This document shows positions 1-9,133 of a stretch of DNA of 64,000 nt, piece after piece. This DNA comes from Poritiphilus flavus (GTDB taxonomy: Bacteria; Bacteroidota; Bacteroidia; Flavobacteriales; Flavobacteriaceae). The stretch covers positions 156,769-220,768 of the forward strand of contig NZ_WXYO01000002.1 of the NCBI RefSeq assembly GCF_009901585.1. The letters are read 5' to 3'. Both the position numbers and the translations under genes were made by a program. Under the pieces are notes generated by a model. That model was given only the letters and a program-made list of their open reading frames with translations, did not search any database and was not told where the DNA came from. Within the stretch, counting starts at the first letter, position 1, and the number at the start of each line of letters is the position of its first letter.

Positions 1-2
1 AC

Positions 3-2141
3 CGAGCCTATGACGACAAATCAAAACAGCAAAGTCTGGTAGCACAGCGTCTATACGGCATCTACCAAACGGTTATGTCTGTTAGCCATATCGGGAATGA
101 GCGGGATGATAATGAGAGCCCTTCCTTTTTGGACGCCAACGGACTTCAACAGAAGAAGATCATAGCTGCGGCCCCGAAGGATATCAATACCGCATTGTTA
201 GGGGAGCTTTTCAAGGAATTCGAAAGGATCAAGCTGGACCTTGACCCATACAACTGGGAAACCATCTTAAACTGGAGCGAACAGCAAAACCGCTATGCTC
301 AGGATCAGTTTGATTTCAAGGTCCGTGGCAAGAACATTAAGATGGACACCACTACCGAGTCATTGTCCCATTCGCGAATACCAAAGGTTGCCTTGCCAAA
401 ATACAGGGCATGGGGAGACTTGCTTTTATGGAGTCTTCAGGAAAATGTGCCCGGCTCTTTTCCATTTACTTCAGGTTTATACCCATTTAAGCGAACCGGG
501 GAAGATCCTACGCGTATGTTTGCAGGAGAAGGAGGACCGGAACGGACGAATAGAAGGTTTCATTACGTAAGCCTGGATATGCCCGCCAAAAGATTGTCCA
601 CGGCATTTGACTCGGTTACCCTTTACGGGAACGATCCCGGGCACAGGCCGGATATCTACGGAAAGATCGGGAATGCCGGGGTCTCTATCTGTTGCCTGGA
701 TGATGCAAAAAAGCTGTATTCCGGTTTTGATCTCAGCAACCCAATGACCTCGGTGAGTATGACCATCAATGGGCCGGCCCCTATGCTATTGGGCTTCTTC
801 CTAAACGCCGCTATCGATCAGAACTGCGAAAAATATATTAGGGAAAACGGCCTTGAGCAGGAGGTTGAGGCCAAAATAGAGAAGCTTTTCAAAGAAAAAA
901 AGGCCAAAAGGCCTGTTTACCACGGAGAGCTTCCTGAAGGAAATGATGGTTTGGGACTGATGTTACTCGGGTTGACCGGAGATATGGTGCTCCCGGCTAA
1001 GACTTACGAGGAAATAAAGGCACAAACCCTAAGGCAGGTAAGGGGTACTGTTCAGGCAGATATCCTTAAGGAAGACCAGGCTCAGAATACCTGTATTTTC
1101 TCAACGGAATTCGCTCTGAGATTGATGGGCGATGTTCAGGAGTATTTTATAGACCAGAGCGTCAGGAACTTTTATTCGGTTTCCATCTCTGGTTATCATA
1201 TCGCTGAAGCCGGAGCGAATCCCATAACGCAATTGGCCTTTACGCTATCCAACGGATTTACCTATGTAGAGTATTTCCTGAGCCGGGGGATGGACATTGA
1301 CAAATTCGGTCCTAACTTGTCCTTTTTCTTTTCTAATGGCGTGGATCCGGAGTACGCGGTAATCGGGAGGGTTGCCAGAAGGATTTGGTCTAAGGCCCTG
1401 AAAGAGAAATACGGAGCTTCCGCCAGGGCGCAGATGCTAAAATACCATATCCAGACCTCGGGTAGAAGTTTGCACGCTCAGGAAATTGATTTTAACGACA
1501 TAAGAACCACACTTCAGGCCTTATACGCTATTTACGATAATTGTAATTCCCTGCACACCAACGCTTACGACGAAGCGATCACTACACCTACCGAAGAATC
1601 TGTGCGCAGGGCCATGGCTATTCAGCTGATCATCAACAAGGAGTTGGGCCTGGCAAAGAACGAAAATCCGCTTCAGGGGTCCTTTATCATTGAAGAATTA
1701 ACGGACCTGGTAGAAGAAGCAGTATTGCTCGAATTCGACAGAATCACTGAAAGAGGTGGGGTTCTAGGAGCCATGGAGACCATGTATCAGCGATCCAAGA
1801 TCCAGGAAGAAAGTTTGCACTACGAAACTTTGAAGCATACCGGAGCATATCCAATTATCGGGGTAAATACTTTTTTGAGTTCCAAAGGCTCGCCTACCGT
1901 CTTACCCGCTGAGGTCATCCGTGCCACGGAAGACGAGAAAAAACAACAAATACAAACCCTGGAGAGCCTGCATCTGAGAAATAAGGATGAAGCCAAAGAT
2001 CAACTTGCTTTGCTTCAGGAAACCGCTATAGCGCATAAAAATCTGTTTGAACAGCTCATGGAAGCCACAAAAGTTTGCTCTTTGGGGCAAATCACCAAAG
2101 CGCTTTTCGAAGTTGGTGGGCAGTATCGCAGGAATATGTAG
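3..2141 (+). CDS. icmF: Fused isobutyryl-CoA mutase IcmF, C-terminal part (5' truncated by window edge)
   Basis: The reading frame is open from base 3 without a stop, so the ATG at 75 is internal and the true start lies outside the window. IcmF is an adenosylcobalamin enzyme that interconverts isobutyryl-CoA and n-butyryl-CoA. The family order is B12-binding domain, G-protein chaperone domain, then mutase domain. Here only the end of the linker and the whole mutase TIM barrel are present. Visible IcmF hallmarks are [38 protein letters not shown] and [35 protein letters not shown] is shared with all acyl-CoA mutases. The glycine- and arginine-rich [12 protein letters not shown] stretch separates it from methylmalonyl-CoA mutase. 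It lies upstream of and separate from a minus-strand gene. The family call is firm; the exact acyl substrate is not. Confidence 0.93.
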   Translation, partial: RAYDDKSKQQSLVAQRLYGIYQTVMSVSHIGNERDDNESPSFLDANGLQQKKIIAAAPKDINTALLGELFKEFERIKLDLDPYNWETILNWSEQQNRYAQDQFDFKVRGKNIKMDTTTESLSHSRIPKVALPKYRAWGDLLLWSLQENVPGSFPFTSGLYPFKRTGEDPTRMFAGEGGPERTNRRFHYVSLDMPAKRLSTAFDSVTLYGNDPGHRPDIYGKIGNAGVSICCLDDAKKLYSGFDLSNPMTSVSMTINGPAPMLLGFFLNAAIDQNCEKYIRENGLEQEVEAKIEKLFKEKKAKRPVYHGELPEGNDGLGLMLLGLTGDMVLPAKTYEEIKAQTLRQVRGTVQADILKEDQAQNTCIFSTEFALRLMGDVQEYFIDQSVRNFYSVSISGYHIAEAGANPITQLAFTLSNGFTYVEYFLSRGMDIDKFGPNLSFFFSNGVDPEYAVIGRVARRIWSKALKEKYGASARAQMLKYHIQTSGRSLHAQEIDFNDIRTTLQALYAIYDNCNSLHTNAYDEAITTPTEESVRRAMAIQLIINKELGLAKNENPLQGSFIIEELTDLVEEAVLLEFDRITERGGVLGAMETMYQRSKIQEESLHYETLKHTGAYPIIGVNTFLSSKGSPTVLPAEVIRATEDEKKQQIQTLESLHLRNKDEAKDQLALLQETAIAHKNLFEQLMEATKVCSLGQITKALFEVGGQYRRNM

Positions 2142-2158
2142 GGTCAGGAGCTGATCCT

Positions 2159-2590
2159 TTACAAAAAATCGTTAAACCCCCAATGGAGCTTATCGTTACC
2201 ATTGCCAAGGGATTTTCTCCAGGCCTTGAAGGACTTTCTGAAGGTGCGGATCTCTTCTCTTAGCAGGCTGAGGTATTCTTTCTCTTTTACCCCCTGTTTT
2301 TCTAATCCCGTACAATACGAATTGATATTCCGTATCATTACATTGATGAAATTCGCACTTTTTATCCTTACGGTATGGGATTTAGAAGTTTCAGCCTTGG
2401 CAATCTGTTGGGATATCAGAATGGTGTCTGTTAAGAGACTATCCGCTATATGGTCCTTCAAACTATTTGATTGATAGAGCTTTAGTAAGTTTTGATTGTA
2501 ACTTACATAGGACGCGATCTCCCGGCTCATGACGCAGAGATCGAGTGCTTTTCGGTAAACAGGTATCGTTCTTAAATTATCGTAGGGCAT
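2159..2590 (-). CDS. Small helical protein, four-helix-bundle (S23-like) type
   Basis: This is about 143 residues and almost wholly alpha-helical, with no signal peptide or membrane segment. I start it at the internal Met before PYDNLRTIPVYRKALDL, because that opening resembles four-helix-bundle proteins of the S23 / 23S intervening-sequence family, which begin with a similar LxVYxKALxL helix. An upstream Met would add only five residues. The C-terminus is basic and aromatic (SFKAWRKSLG). It converges on icmF with a 17-nt gap. I do not recognise a specific function; the four-helix assignment is inferred from helix pattern and the opening motif. Confidence 0.7.
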   Translation of the reverse strand: MPYDNLRTIPVYRKALDLCVMSREIASYVSYNQNLLKLYQSNSLKDHIADSLLTDTILISQQIAKAETSKSHTVRIKSANFINVMIRNINSYCTGLEKQGVKEKEYLSLLREEIRTFRKSFKAWRKSLGNGNDKLHWGFNDFL

Positions 2591-2693
2591 TTTCTTTCTT
2601 AGCAAATTCGTCTTATAAAATTACGACCAAATCCAAAAATGGCACTTTTTAATCGATAGCTTTTTTGTAGATTTACTTTAAAAACACAAATTA

Positions 2694-3155
2694 TTGGTGG
2701 ATAAAACATCGAATTTAAAGATAGATGAGCTCAATTGGGCCATTTTGCAATTATTACAGGAAAATTCCAGGGAATCTTTTGCCAGTATAGGGCGTAAAGT
2801 GGGCCTGACCCCTCCGGCAGTGGCTGAGCGTGTTAAGAAAATGGAGGACCTCGGGATATTGACCGGCTATGCGGCCAATGTTTCCTATAACAAATCCGGC
2901 TACCAGTTGAAAGCTATCATTACGCTAAAGGCGTTCATGGGTAAATTGAAGCCTTTCCTCGAGATGGTAAAATCCCTTTCCGAAGTTACCAATTGCTATC
3001 GTATCACCGGAGAAGTAAACATAGTGATGGAGGTAGTGCTCAAAGACCAGGCGCACCTGGAAACCTTTATTGACAAACTGATCCAATACGGGGAAACTAC
3101 CACTCATATCATTCTGTCAGAAGTCGTGTCTAATGGCCCCATACGTCCGGTATGA
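2694..3155 (+). CDS. Lrp/AsnC family transcriptional regulator
   Basis: This is a 153-residue protein of normal Lrp size. Residues about 10-60 form the winged helix (LDELNWAILQLL-like opening, then SIGRKVGLTPPAVAERVKKMEDLGIL). Residues about 70-145 form the RAM ligand-binding domain (CYRITGEVNIVMEVV). Members bind DNA as dimers or octamers and respond to amino acids. The first codons are TTG-GTG, so the start is either the TTG at 2694 or the GTG at 2697. It is divergent from the small helical gene, and it precedes the 7TM regulator by about 70 nt. Its ligand cannot be read from the sequence; the nearby alanine symporter at 4526 makes an amino acid plausible. Confidence 0.9.
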   Translation: MVDKTSNLKIDELNWAILQLLQENSRESFASIGRKVGLTPPAVAERVKKMEDLGILTGYAANVSYNKSGYQLKAIITLKAFMGKLKPFLEMVKSLSEVTNCYRITGEVNIVMEVVLKDQAHLETFIDKLIQYGETTTHIILSEVVSNGPIRPV

Positions 3156-3226
3156 TAGGCTTAGGCAGGGGCCAGACCCATCAGAAAGATCATTTTAGCT
3201 ATATTTAAAGATATAAGTCAGCCGCA

Positions 3227-4345
3227 ATGTTCGCGACCCTTGAAGATACCGTAACAGCAATCGTATGCCTGATCACTGCAGTAGTCATACATCGGATCTA
3301 TGTCAAGGAAAAAAAGGCCAGAGTGCAACCCCAGGACGTAAAGGGTATTATGTGGTTTGGCCTGGCAATTTTTATTTGGGGTCTGGGAGCCCTGATCGAA
3401 TTGTTTGCTGTTCTGGCTATGGGTTGGCCCCCAAACCATAAACTTCTGATATTTCTCGGGGTGTTGGTTTCCCTTTTAAATTCCATGTTCATTTTATTAT
3501 CCCTTCCATCCATTGAGCATTCTTCGGACCGGAATATTGTTATCCGAATTGTGGAGCGTTTTTCGGAAAGGGAATTCTATTTTATTTTTGGAGGGATCAT
3601 GCTGATGCTTGCATTTGTATTCCTCGCCACTTCATTTGGTGTAAGTGGTATGAGTAACTCCCTGATATGGCTCATAGACATCCCTATCTCCCTGGTGGTA
3701 GCTTTTGCGCTGCTTAACGAGTTGAACAAGGCCTTTGCTAACCGCAAAATGAAATTCATGTATCTGCCAAGCTTCGGACTTTTTGTGCTTATCGTTATTG
3801 CCGTAACACACCGTATTATCCCGGAGGAATTGATACCGCAAGCGATTCCAATGTCTTCCTGGGCACTGCTTGGAACGGTAACGGCCATTTCCTTTAAGTT
3901 TTTGTTCATTCTGCTGTTTTCCATTTTGTTGTACAGCTGGAAATTCCTCTCGGAGAAAGAAGCCCAGCAAAGTGTGCTAAGCAGGATATCAAAGCGGAAC
4001 GAAACCCTGGAGCTTAGTAACAGCAAGCTTCAACTTGCCAACGACAGCCATTTGGATACCATTTCCAGGCTCAAGGAAGAGGTCACGGAATTACGCGCTG
4101 CCACCCAGGCAAATTTGTCGGATAGACAAAAGGAAGTGCTTGCGAACCTGGGCGTCTGTGGAGAAGCCAAGTCGTATACGGAGATAGCGCAAGCCATGCA
4201 TATCAGTCTTGACGGCTTTCAGGCGCACATCCATCAGATCAAAAAAGTGCTTCATATCCAGGGGACTGAAGGCAAAACCCGGCTTATTCAGTATGCCAGA
4301 GACAATGATCTGCTACGTTTTGCTACTATTGAGAATGAGAAATAA
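3227..4345 (+). CDS. Membrane-bound regulator: seven TM helices, coiled coil, LuxR-type HTH
   Basis: This 372-residue protein has seven hydrophobic segments between about residues 5 and 240, then a coiled coil (about 245-295, LELSNSKLQLANDSHLDTIS). It ends in a LuxR/GerE-like helix-turn-helix (about 298-345: LSDRQKEVLANL, SYTEIAQAMHISLDGFQAHI). The layout implies an inner-membrane sensor with a cytoplasmic DNA-binding tail, a one-component design without kinase or receiver domain. The HTH keeps the xLTxRExEVLxLxA-like opening in diverged form. The upstream Lrp gene and downstream symporter give no firm clue to the signal. Domain reading is solid; target genes and ligand are unknown. Confidence 0.8.
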   Translation: MFATLEDTVTAIVCLITAVVIHRIYVKEKKARVQPQDVKGIMWFGLAIFIWGLGALIELFAVLAMGWPPNHKLLIFLGVLVSLLNSMFILLSLPSIEHSSDRNIVIRIVERFSEREFYFIFGGIMLMLAFVFLATSFGVSGMSNSLIWLIDIPISLVVAFALLNELNKAFANRKMKFMYLPSFGLFVLIVIAVTHRIIPEELIPQAIPMSSWALLGTVTAISFKFLFILLFSILLYSWKFLSEKEAQQSVLSRISKRNETLELSNSKLQLANDSHLDTISRLKEEVTELRAATQANLSDRQKEVLANLGVCGEAKSYTEIAQAMHISLDGFQAHIHQIKKVLHIQGTEGKTRLIQYARDNDLLRFATIENEK

Positions 4346-4525
4346 AGTGCATTGTTTGACATTGACAACAGCTGCAAAGATTCATTCAAAGTCCTCGTTA
4401 TTTCAATAGTCTTAGCCTGTACTTACGTATGTGTTTAAACATTACTCCCTGAAATTTTGAACACTGTTTAACCTTTTAGTCCAACGGATAAAAGCCCAAA
4501 TTCGCTCCAATTCAAATTTTTAGCG

Positions 4526-6073
4526 ATGCGAAAGAAGAGCGTACTGTGGGCATATCTCTTATTACCCGTAACAACCAATGCTCAGCAAGGCCTTGATGAG
4601 CAGATCAACCAGAATTTTCAGAAGGCAACCGGATGGTTTGTCGATGCCGTTTTTGCGGAGATACCAATAACGGACTCGGTAGGTTTGCCCTGGGTGCTTA
4701 TCGTCCTTATTTTTGGCGCAAGTTTTTTTACGGCCTACTTCCGTGGAATAAATTTTACTGGTTTCGCAACTTCTGTGCGAATTATTCGCGGTAATTATGA
4801 CGGACTGGAAACTGAGGACAAAACAGTGGATGATTCGGCAAAACCCCAGGCTGAAGAACAAGGTGAGGTGAGTCATTTTCAGGCGCTTACTGCCGCGCTT
4901 TCCGCAACCGTAGGCCTTGGAAATATTGCTGGGGTAGCTATTGCCCTGTCTGTGGGCGGTCCCGGGGCTACATTTTGGATGATACTGGTAGGTTTTCTGG
5001 GAATGGCCTCCAAATTTGTAGAGTGCACTCTTGGGGTGAAATACCGGGAAATTGATGAGAACGGAAAGGTCTATGGCGGTCCCATGTATTATCTCAGGAA
5101 AGGACTTCAGGACAAAGGACTGGGAAGATTGGGTAAGATCCTCGCAGTGGTTTTTTCGATCATGTGCATAGGCGGGTCCTTTGGAGGAGGAAATATGTTT
5201 CAGGTAAATCAGGCCTTTCAATTATTCCAATACGTAACAGGTGGTGAAGCGAGTTTTGTGCAGGGATACGGTTGGGTCTTTGGTTTGTTGATGGCAATTT
5301 TGGTTGCTATTGTGATCATAGGAGGAATAAAGAAGATCGCCAAGGTTACCGACAAGATCGTGCCGGCCATGGTAGTCCTTTACGTGGTTGCTGTATTAAG
5401 TGTTATCGGTATTAATTACAGCGCGATCCCAGACGCCTTCTCGGCCATATTTAAGGGAGCTTTCACCGGAGAAGGTGTGGCCGGTGGTTTTATCGGGGTG
5501 TTGATACAGGGTTTTAGAAGAGCTGCTTTTTCCAACGAGGCCGGGATCGGTTCTGCCTCTATTGCCCACTCTGCGGTCCGGACAAGATTTGCTGCCAGTG
5601 AAGGACTGGTCGCCCTTTTGGAGCCTTTTATAGATACGGTCGTGGTCTGTACAATGACTGCCCTGGCTCTGATTATAACAGGACAGGTAGTTATAGGTGT
5701 GGAACTTTCAGACTCTCAAGGGGTAGTACTTACCGCTAATGCCCTGGAAAGCGCGGTTTCCTGGTTTCCTTTCCTCCTTTCATTTGCTGTGATCCTCTTT
5801 GCTTTTTCCTCCATGATCTCATGGTCTTATTACGGCTATCAGGCATGGTCTTACCTCTTTGGAAGAAGTAAAAATGCCGAGTATATTTACAAAACTGTAT
5901 TTTGTCTTTTTGTGATCGTTGGTGCGGCTGCAGGTCTTGAAGCTGTAACTGATTTTTCGGACGCTATGATCTTTTCCATGTTAGTGCCGAATATGATCGG
6001 TCTGTTCATATTAGTACCCCAGGTTAGACAAGAATTGAACCGCTATTACAAGGCCATCAAAAGGGTAGCATAA
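4526..6073 (+). CDS. Sodium:alanine symporter family (AGCS) transporter
   Basis: This 515-residue inner-membrane protein couples Na+ entry to uptake of alanine or glycine. It carries the AGCS signature region (TVGLGNIAGVAIALSVGGPG, then FWMILVGFLGMASKFVE) and family motifs GGPMYYLRKGL and AAFSNEAGIGSASIAHSA. About ten to eleven hydrophobic helices are visible. The N-terminus looks like a cleavable signal (MRKKSVLWAYLLLPVTTNAQ), which is seen in Bacteroidota members of this family. A 180-nt AT-rich leader separates it from the 7TM regulator; I saw no exact TAnnTTTG box there. Confidence 0.92.
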   Translation: MRKKSVLWAYLLLPVTTNAQQGLDEQINQNFQKATGWFVDAVFAEIPITDSVGLPWVLIVLIFGASFFTAYFRGINFTGFATSVRIIRGNYDGLETEDKTVDDSAKPQAEEQGEVSHFQALTAALSATVGLGNIAGVAIALSVGGPGATFWMILVGFLGMASKFVECTLGVKYREIDENGKVYGGPMYYLRKGLQDKGLGRLGKILAVVFSIMCIGGSFGGGNMFQVNQAFQLFQYVTGGEASFVQGYGWVFGLLMAILVAIVIIGGIKKIAKVTDKIVPAMVVLYVVAVLSVIGINYSAIPDAFSAIFKGAFTGEGVAGGFIGVLIQGFRRAAFSNEAGIGSASIAHSAVRTRFAASEGLVALLEPFIDTVVVCTMTALALIITGQVVIGVELSDSQGVVLTANALESAVSWFPFLLSFAVILFAFSSMISWSYYGYQAWSYLFGRSKNAEYIYKTVFCLFVIVGAAAGLEAVTDFSDAMIFSMLVPNMIGLFILVPQVRQELNRYYKAIKRVA

Positions 6074-6121
6074 AAGGGTTTTATTTTTGGGGTTCAGAGA
6101 TTTAATTAGTTATTTTATCTC

Positions 6122-6946
6122 GTGGACATGGATAAACTTAACGAGTATTTTCAGATAGCCCTGGACAAGGTCGTTTTCTTCCTGCCCAAAATAATTGCCG
6201 CGGCTCTCATCCTCTGGATCGGATTCAAGATCGTAAAGAAACTGGTGAACTGGGTAGGGAAATTGCTGCAGAAAGCCGGTTTTTCGGAATCGCTCAGACC
6301 TTTTTTAACCTCTACCGTCAGTGTACTTTTAAAAGGTACCGTCTTATTCATTATCGCCACAATTATAGGTGCAGACCTCACCGGCCTGATTGCCATCCTG
6401 GCAGCGGCTGGGTTCGCGATAGGAATGGCGTTGCAGGGTAGTCTTGGGAATTTTGCTTCAGGAATACTTATACTGACTCTAAAGCCCTACAAGGTTGGTG
6501 ACTGGATACAGTTGGAGGATAAGTTCGGTAGGGTACAGGAGATAGGGATCTTCAGCACTGATGTGCTTACTCCGGGTAATAAGATCCTGATCATTCCTAA
6601 TTCCATGGTCACGGATTCAGTGGTAACCAATTATTCTGAAAAAGGCATGATCCGGTTGGAACTGACGGTTACCATGCCTTATGAAGAGAGTTTTCCGAAG
6701 GTTAGGGAGATTATACTTGAAGCGCTTTCAGATATCCCCAGGATCCTTAGGGATCCTGCTCCGGAAATTGGCATTTTGAATTTTGAGTCCCACAACATAG
6801 AACTTATTGTACGTCCGTTTGTAATTCCGGACGACTTTTGGGAAGTTACCTTTGCCGCTAACAAAGCGATAAAGAATGCTTTCAATCAATACCAGGTTAA
6901 AGTTGCGTATTCCGAGGGGGTGGAGATGGGCCTTATCGGAGAGTAA
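6122..6946 (+). CDS. Small-conductance mechanosensitive channel (MscS family)
   Basis: This 274-residue protein has the E. coli MscS size and plan. It has three N-terminal TM helices, a pore-lining helix rich in Ala and Gly (AAAGFAIGMALQGSLGNFASG), then the beta domain (DWIQLEDKFGRVQEIGIFSTDV, NKILIIPNSMVTDSVVTNYS) and a C-terminal alpha/beta domain. It opens on membrane tension to release solutes during hypo-osmotic shock. The start is either GTG at 6122 or ATG at 6128. A box TATTTTTG at 6082-6089 fits the -7 promoter element. It shares its last base region with the following frame, but the next gene probably starts 45 nt further on. Confidence 0.93.
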   Translation: MDMDKLNEYFQIALDKVVFFLPKIIAAALILWIGFKIVKKLVNWVGKLLQKAGFSESLRPFLTSTVSVLLKGTVLFIIATIIGADLTGLIAILAAAGFAIGMALQGSLGNFASGILILTLKPYKVGDWIQLEDKFGRVQEIGIFSTDVLTPGNKILIIPNSMVTDSVVTNYSEKGMIRLELTVTMPYEESFPKVREIILEALSDIPRILRDPAPEIGILNFESHNIELIVRPFVIPDDFWEVTFAANKAIKNAFNQYQVKVAYSEGVEMGLIGE

Positions 6947-6990
6947 TGCAAGGTGTTTATTTTGGCCGGATTTTTGATGTATCGAATGCT

Positions 6991-8412
6991 ATGAAGAAAC
7001 TTTTACCCTTCTTTTTCCTCTTGAGTGCCGCAATTGGCGGGGATTTGAGTGCCCAGCAACTCACCCTAAAAAAAGGGGTCATTATGAACGCTATACCGGT
7101 AAATGATTCAATTCCAGAGAGTTATTCATTATATCTTCCCACAAGTTTTGACAATACCGGGCGTTGGCCAATAGTGTTCGTTTTTGAGATGGAGGGTAAG
7201 TCCAAACAGGCGCTTCATATGTTTACGGAGGCTGCTGAGGAACACGGTTATATTCTGGCCAGTTCTAACAGTGTTAGTGATAGTTTATCACTTTCCAAAA
7301 ACGTATTGATCGCCAGCCGTATGTTCGGGGCTGTATCCAAGATCTTGCCCATTAACAATCGGCGGGCCTATACTGCCGGCTTCTCCTTCGGAGCAAAATT
7401 CGCTTCGGCCATACCTACTTTTGTCAAGCAGATTGAAGGGGTTATTTCCGTTGGTTCCCCTGTTCCGAATACGGAACTATTAAGTAACAAAAGACCCTTT
7501 CATTTTGTAGGGATAGTCGGTAAAGAAGATTTTAATTACAGCACCATGAGGAATGCCGCCAAGGTGCTGAACCGGCTCAAATTCCCGAATCAGTTGCTCA
7601 CTTTTGAAGGAGGACATGAGTGGCCTCCTAAAGGTCATATCTCAAGAGCCATGGAGATCCTTAAGCTCGCAGCCATGGCAAAAGGCAACACTGAAAAAGA
7701 TGATCAACAGGTATTGCAAAGTTACCAGAAGCGCTATCAGACATATACGCGACTCCGTTCGGCACAAAAAATGCTTCAGGCACACGACCTGATTCAGGAG
7801 ATGGTATCTGTCTACAGACCTTTTTACGAACTGGATTCCCTGGCGGCAATTAGAAAAGCAATTCGAAGGGATAAGGTATACCGGAGTCAAAAACGAAATG
7901 AAAACAACATTCTGTTTCGTGAAGGTCTTATCAAGGAAGACTACCTCTATTATCTGGAAGAGGATTTGCTGACCTATAATTTCAATAATTTGGGATGGTG
8001 GAATTACCAAATGGGGAAGCTGGCCCAGTACAAGAAGAGCAATAATTCCGAAGAAAAGATGATGGGTGAAAGGCTTTCAGGTTTTATAAATGCCCTGATT
8101 GAAGATAATATCGATTTGCTCAATGAAGAAAAATTGAAAGATGAAGAAGGGCTTCTTTTTCTATGGATGTTAAAGACGATTACCGCTCCAAAAGAATACG
8201 AACACTACCTGAGTATTATTTCTTTAAGTTCTAAGTACGAAGATTACGGAACATCAATTTTCTACCTGGAAGAGCTGCTTAAAAATGGGTACAAGGACAA
8301 GGCGGCCCTTTACGAATTAGAACATACGGCCCTATTCCGGATTAGCCCGGAATTCAATGAGATTGTCAATAAATACCTTAAAGACGCCCGCTACGATGTC
8401 ATTGAGGAATGA
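6991..8412 (+). CDS. Secreted esterase/phospholipase-like alpha/beta hydrolase with helical C-terminal half
   Basis: I start at the ATG at 6991, because MKKLLPFFFLLSAAIGGDLS is a good signal peptide; the frame is open from 6946. Residues about 30-240 read as an alpha/beta hydrolase of the PHB-depolymerase/phospholipase type. They include SYSLYLPTSFDNTGRWPIVF, the nucleophile elbow GFSFG, and a C-terminal GGHEWPP that would supply the catalytic His. The remaining ~240 residues are helical and charged, perhaps TPR-like, with no family I recognise. The stop overlaps the convergent DJ-1 gene by 14 nt. Location is periplasm or outside; the substrate is unknown. Confidence 0.75.
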   Translation: MKKLLPFFFLLSAAIGGDLSAQQLTLKKGVIMNAIPVNDSIPESYSLYLPTSFDNTGRWPIVFVFEMEGKSKQALHMFTEAAEEHGYILASSNSVSDSLSLSKNVLIASRMFGAVSKILPINNRRAYTAGFSFGAKFASAIPTFVKQIEGVISVGSPVPNTELLSNKRPFHFVGIVGKEDFNYSTMRNAAKVLNRLKFPNQLLTFEGGHEWPPKGHISRAMEILKLAAMAKGNTEKDDQQVLQSYQKRYQTYTRLRSAQKMLQAHDLIQEMVSVYRPFYELDSLAAIRKAIRRDKVYRSQKRNENNILFREGLIKEDYLYYLEEDLLTYNFNNLGWWNYQMGKLAQYKKSNNSEEKMMGERLSGFINALIEDNIDLLNEEKLKDEEGLLFLWMLKTITAPKEYEHYLSIISLSSKYEDYGTSIFYLEELLKNGYKDKAALYELEHTALFRISPEFNEIVNKYLKDARYDVIEE

Positions 8413-9133
8413 GATGGGGAACAGCATCTAAATCCCAGTCTATGACCAGGCCTTTGGCCAAAGATCTCGCAATCTCTTTTCCGTACAAAAATTCACATAG
8501 ATAAAGCGCTGCATCAAAACTTCTGGCTCCACCTGCTGAGGTGATGTATTTCCCATCATGCACGAAAAGCACGCTGTCTGCGACTTTGAGATTGGGAAAC
8601 ATGGTCTTATACGCCTCTATATCGCTGGGGAAGGTGGTGGAAACCACACTGTCCAGCAGTCCGGCCTTGGCCAACACAAAGGAGCCGTCACAATGAGAAG
8701 TAACAAATTTTGCAGTTTGCCCGACCTGCTTTACAAAATTGAGCATTACCTCGTCTTCCAGATCCGAATCAAGATGGTGTTCCGCGCTGGGAACTACCAG
8801 AATATCAATAGGTGGCAGGCTATCCCGGGTATAGTCAAAATCTGGTAAGATCCGCACTCCTTCAAAGGAGATTACAGCATCCCTGGAGTTGGCTACCGTA
8901 AATGTATTCATGGCTTTTATTCCCTCACGGTATTGGGTGTGCTGGAATATGTCAAAAGGGGCTGTGAATTCCGTGTTATAGGTTCCATCCATAATGAGGA
9001 ATGCCACATTATAACGGTTGGATTCCAGTTTTGGACTATAGGCTTCTTCCCGGGCCGGGGAGTTCGTTTTTTCCCTGCTTTCCGAACAGGAGAGCAGCAC
9101 TACGGCAAAGGCAAGTGGGAATATGTATTTCAT
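8399..9133 (-). CDS. DJ-1/PfpI (GATase1-like) family lipoprotein
   Basis: This 244-residue protein opens with a lipoprotein signal (MKYIFPLAFAVVLLSC, lipobox LLSC). The rest is a DJ-1/PfpI fold: YNVAFLIMDGTYNTEFTAPFDIF, then IDILVVPSAEH, then the nucleophile elbow TSHCDGSFVLAKAGLL with the conserved Cys, and a late ITSAGGARSFDAALYL. This layout is closest to the ThiJ/AraC-type ligand-binding GATase domains. The start codon overlaps the stop of the upstream MFS gene by 4 nt, so the two are translationally coupled. An extracytoplasmic, lipid-anchored DJ-1 domain is unusual compared with the cytosolic founders; enzymatic activity is unproven. Confidence 0.82.
   Translation of the reverse strand: MKYIFPLAFAVVLLSCSESREKTNSPAREEAYSPKLESNRYNVAFLIMDGTYNTEFTAPFDIFQHTQYREGIKAMNTFTVANSRDAVISFEGVRILPDFDYTRDSLPPIDILVVPSAEHHLDSDLEDEVMLNFVKQVGQTAKFVTSHCDGSFVLAKAGLLDSVVSTTFPSDIEAYKTMFPNLKVADSVLFVHDGKYITSAGGARSFDAALYLCEFLYGKEIARSLAKGLVIDWDLDAVPHLIPQ

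Noticed and set aside
75-77. ATG at 75 as the start of the icmF gene
   Set aside because: The frame is open back to base 3 and the coding pattern continues, so the start lies outside the window.
2139-2153. 15-base identity with the reverse strand at 10411-10425
   Set aside because: About eight such pairs are expected by chance in 64 kb on both strands, and no structure supports it.
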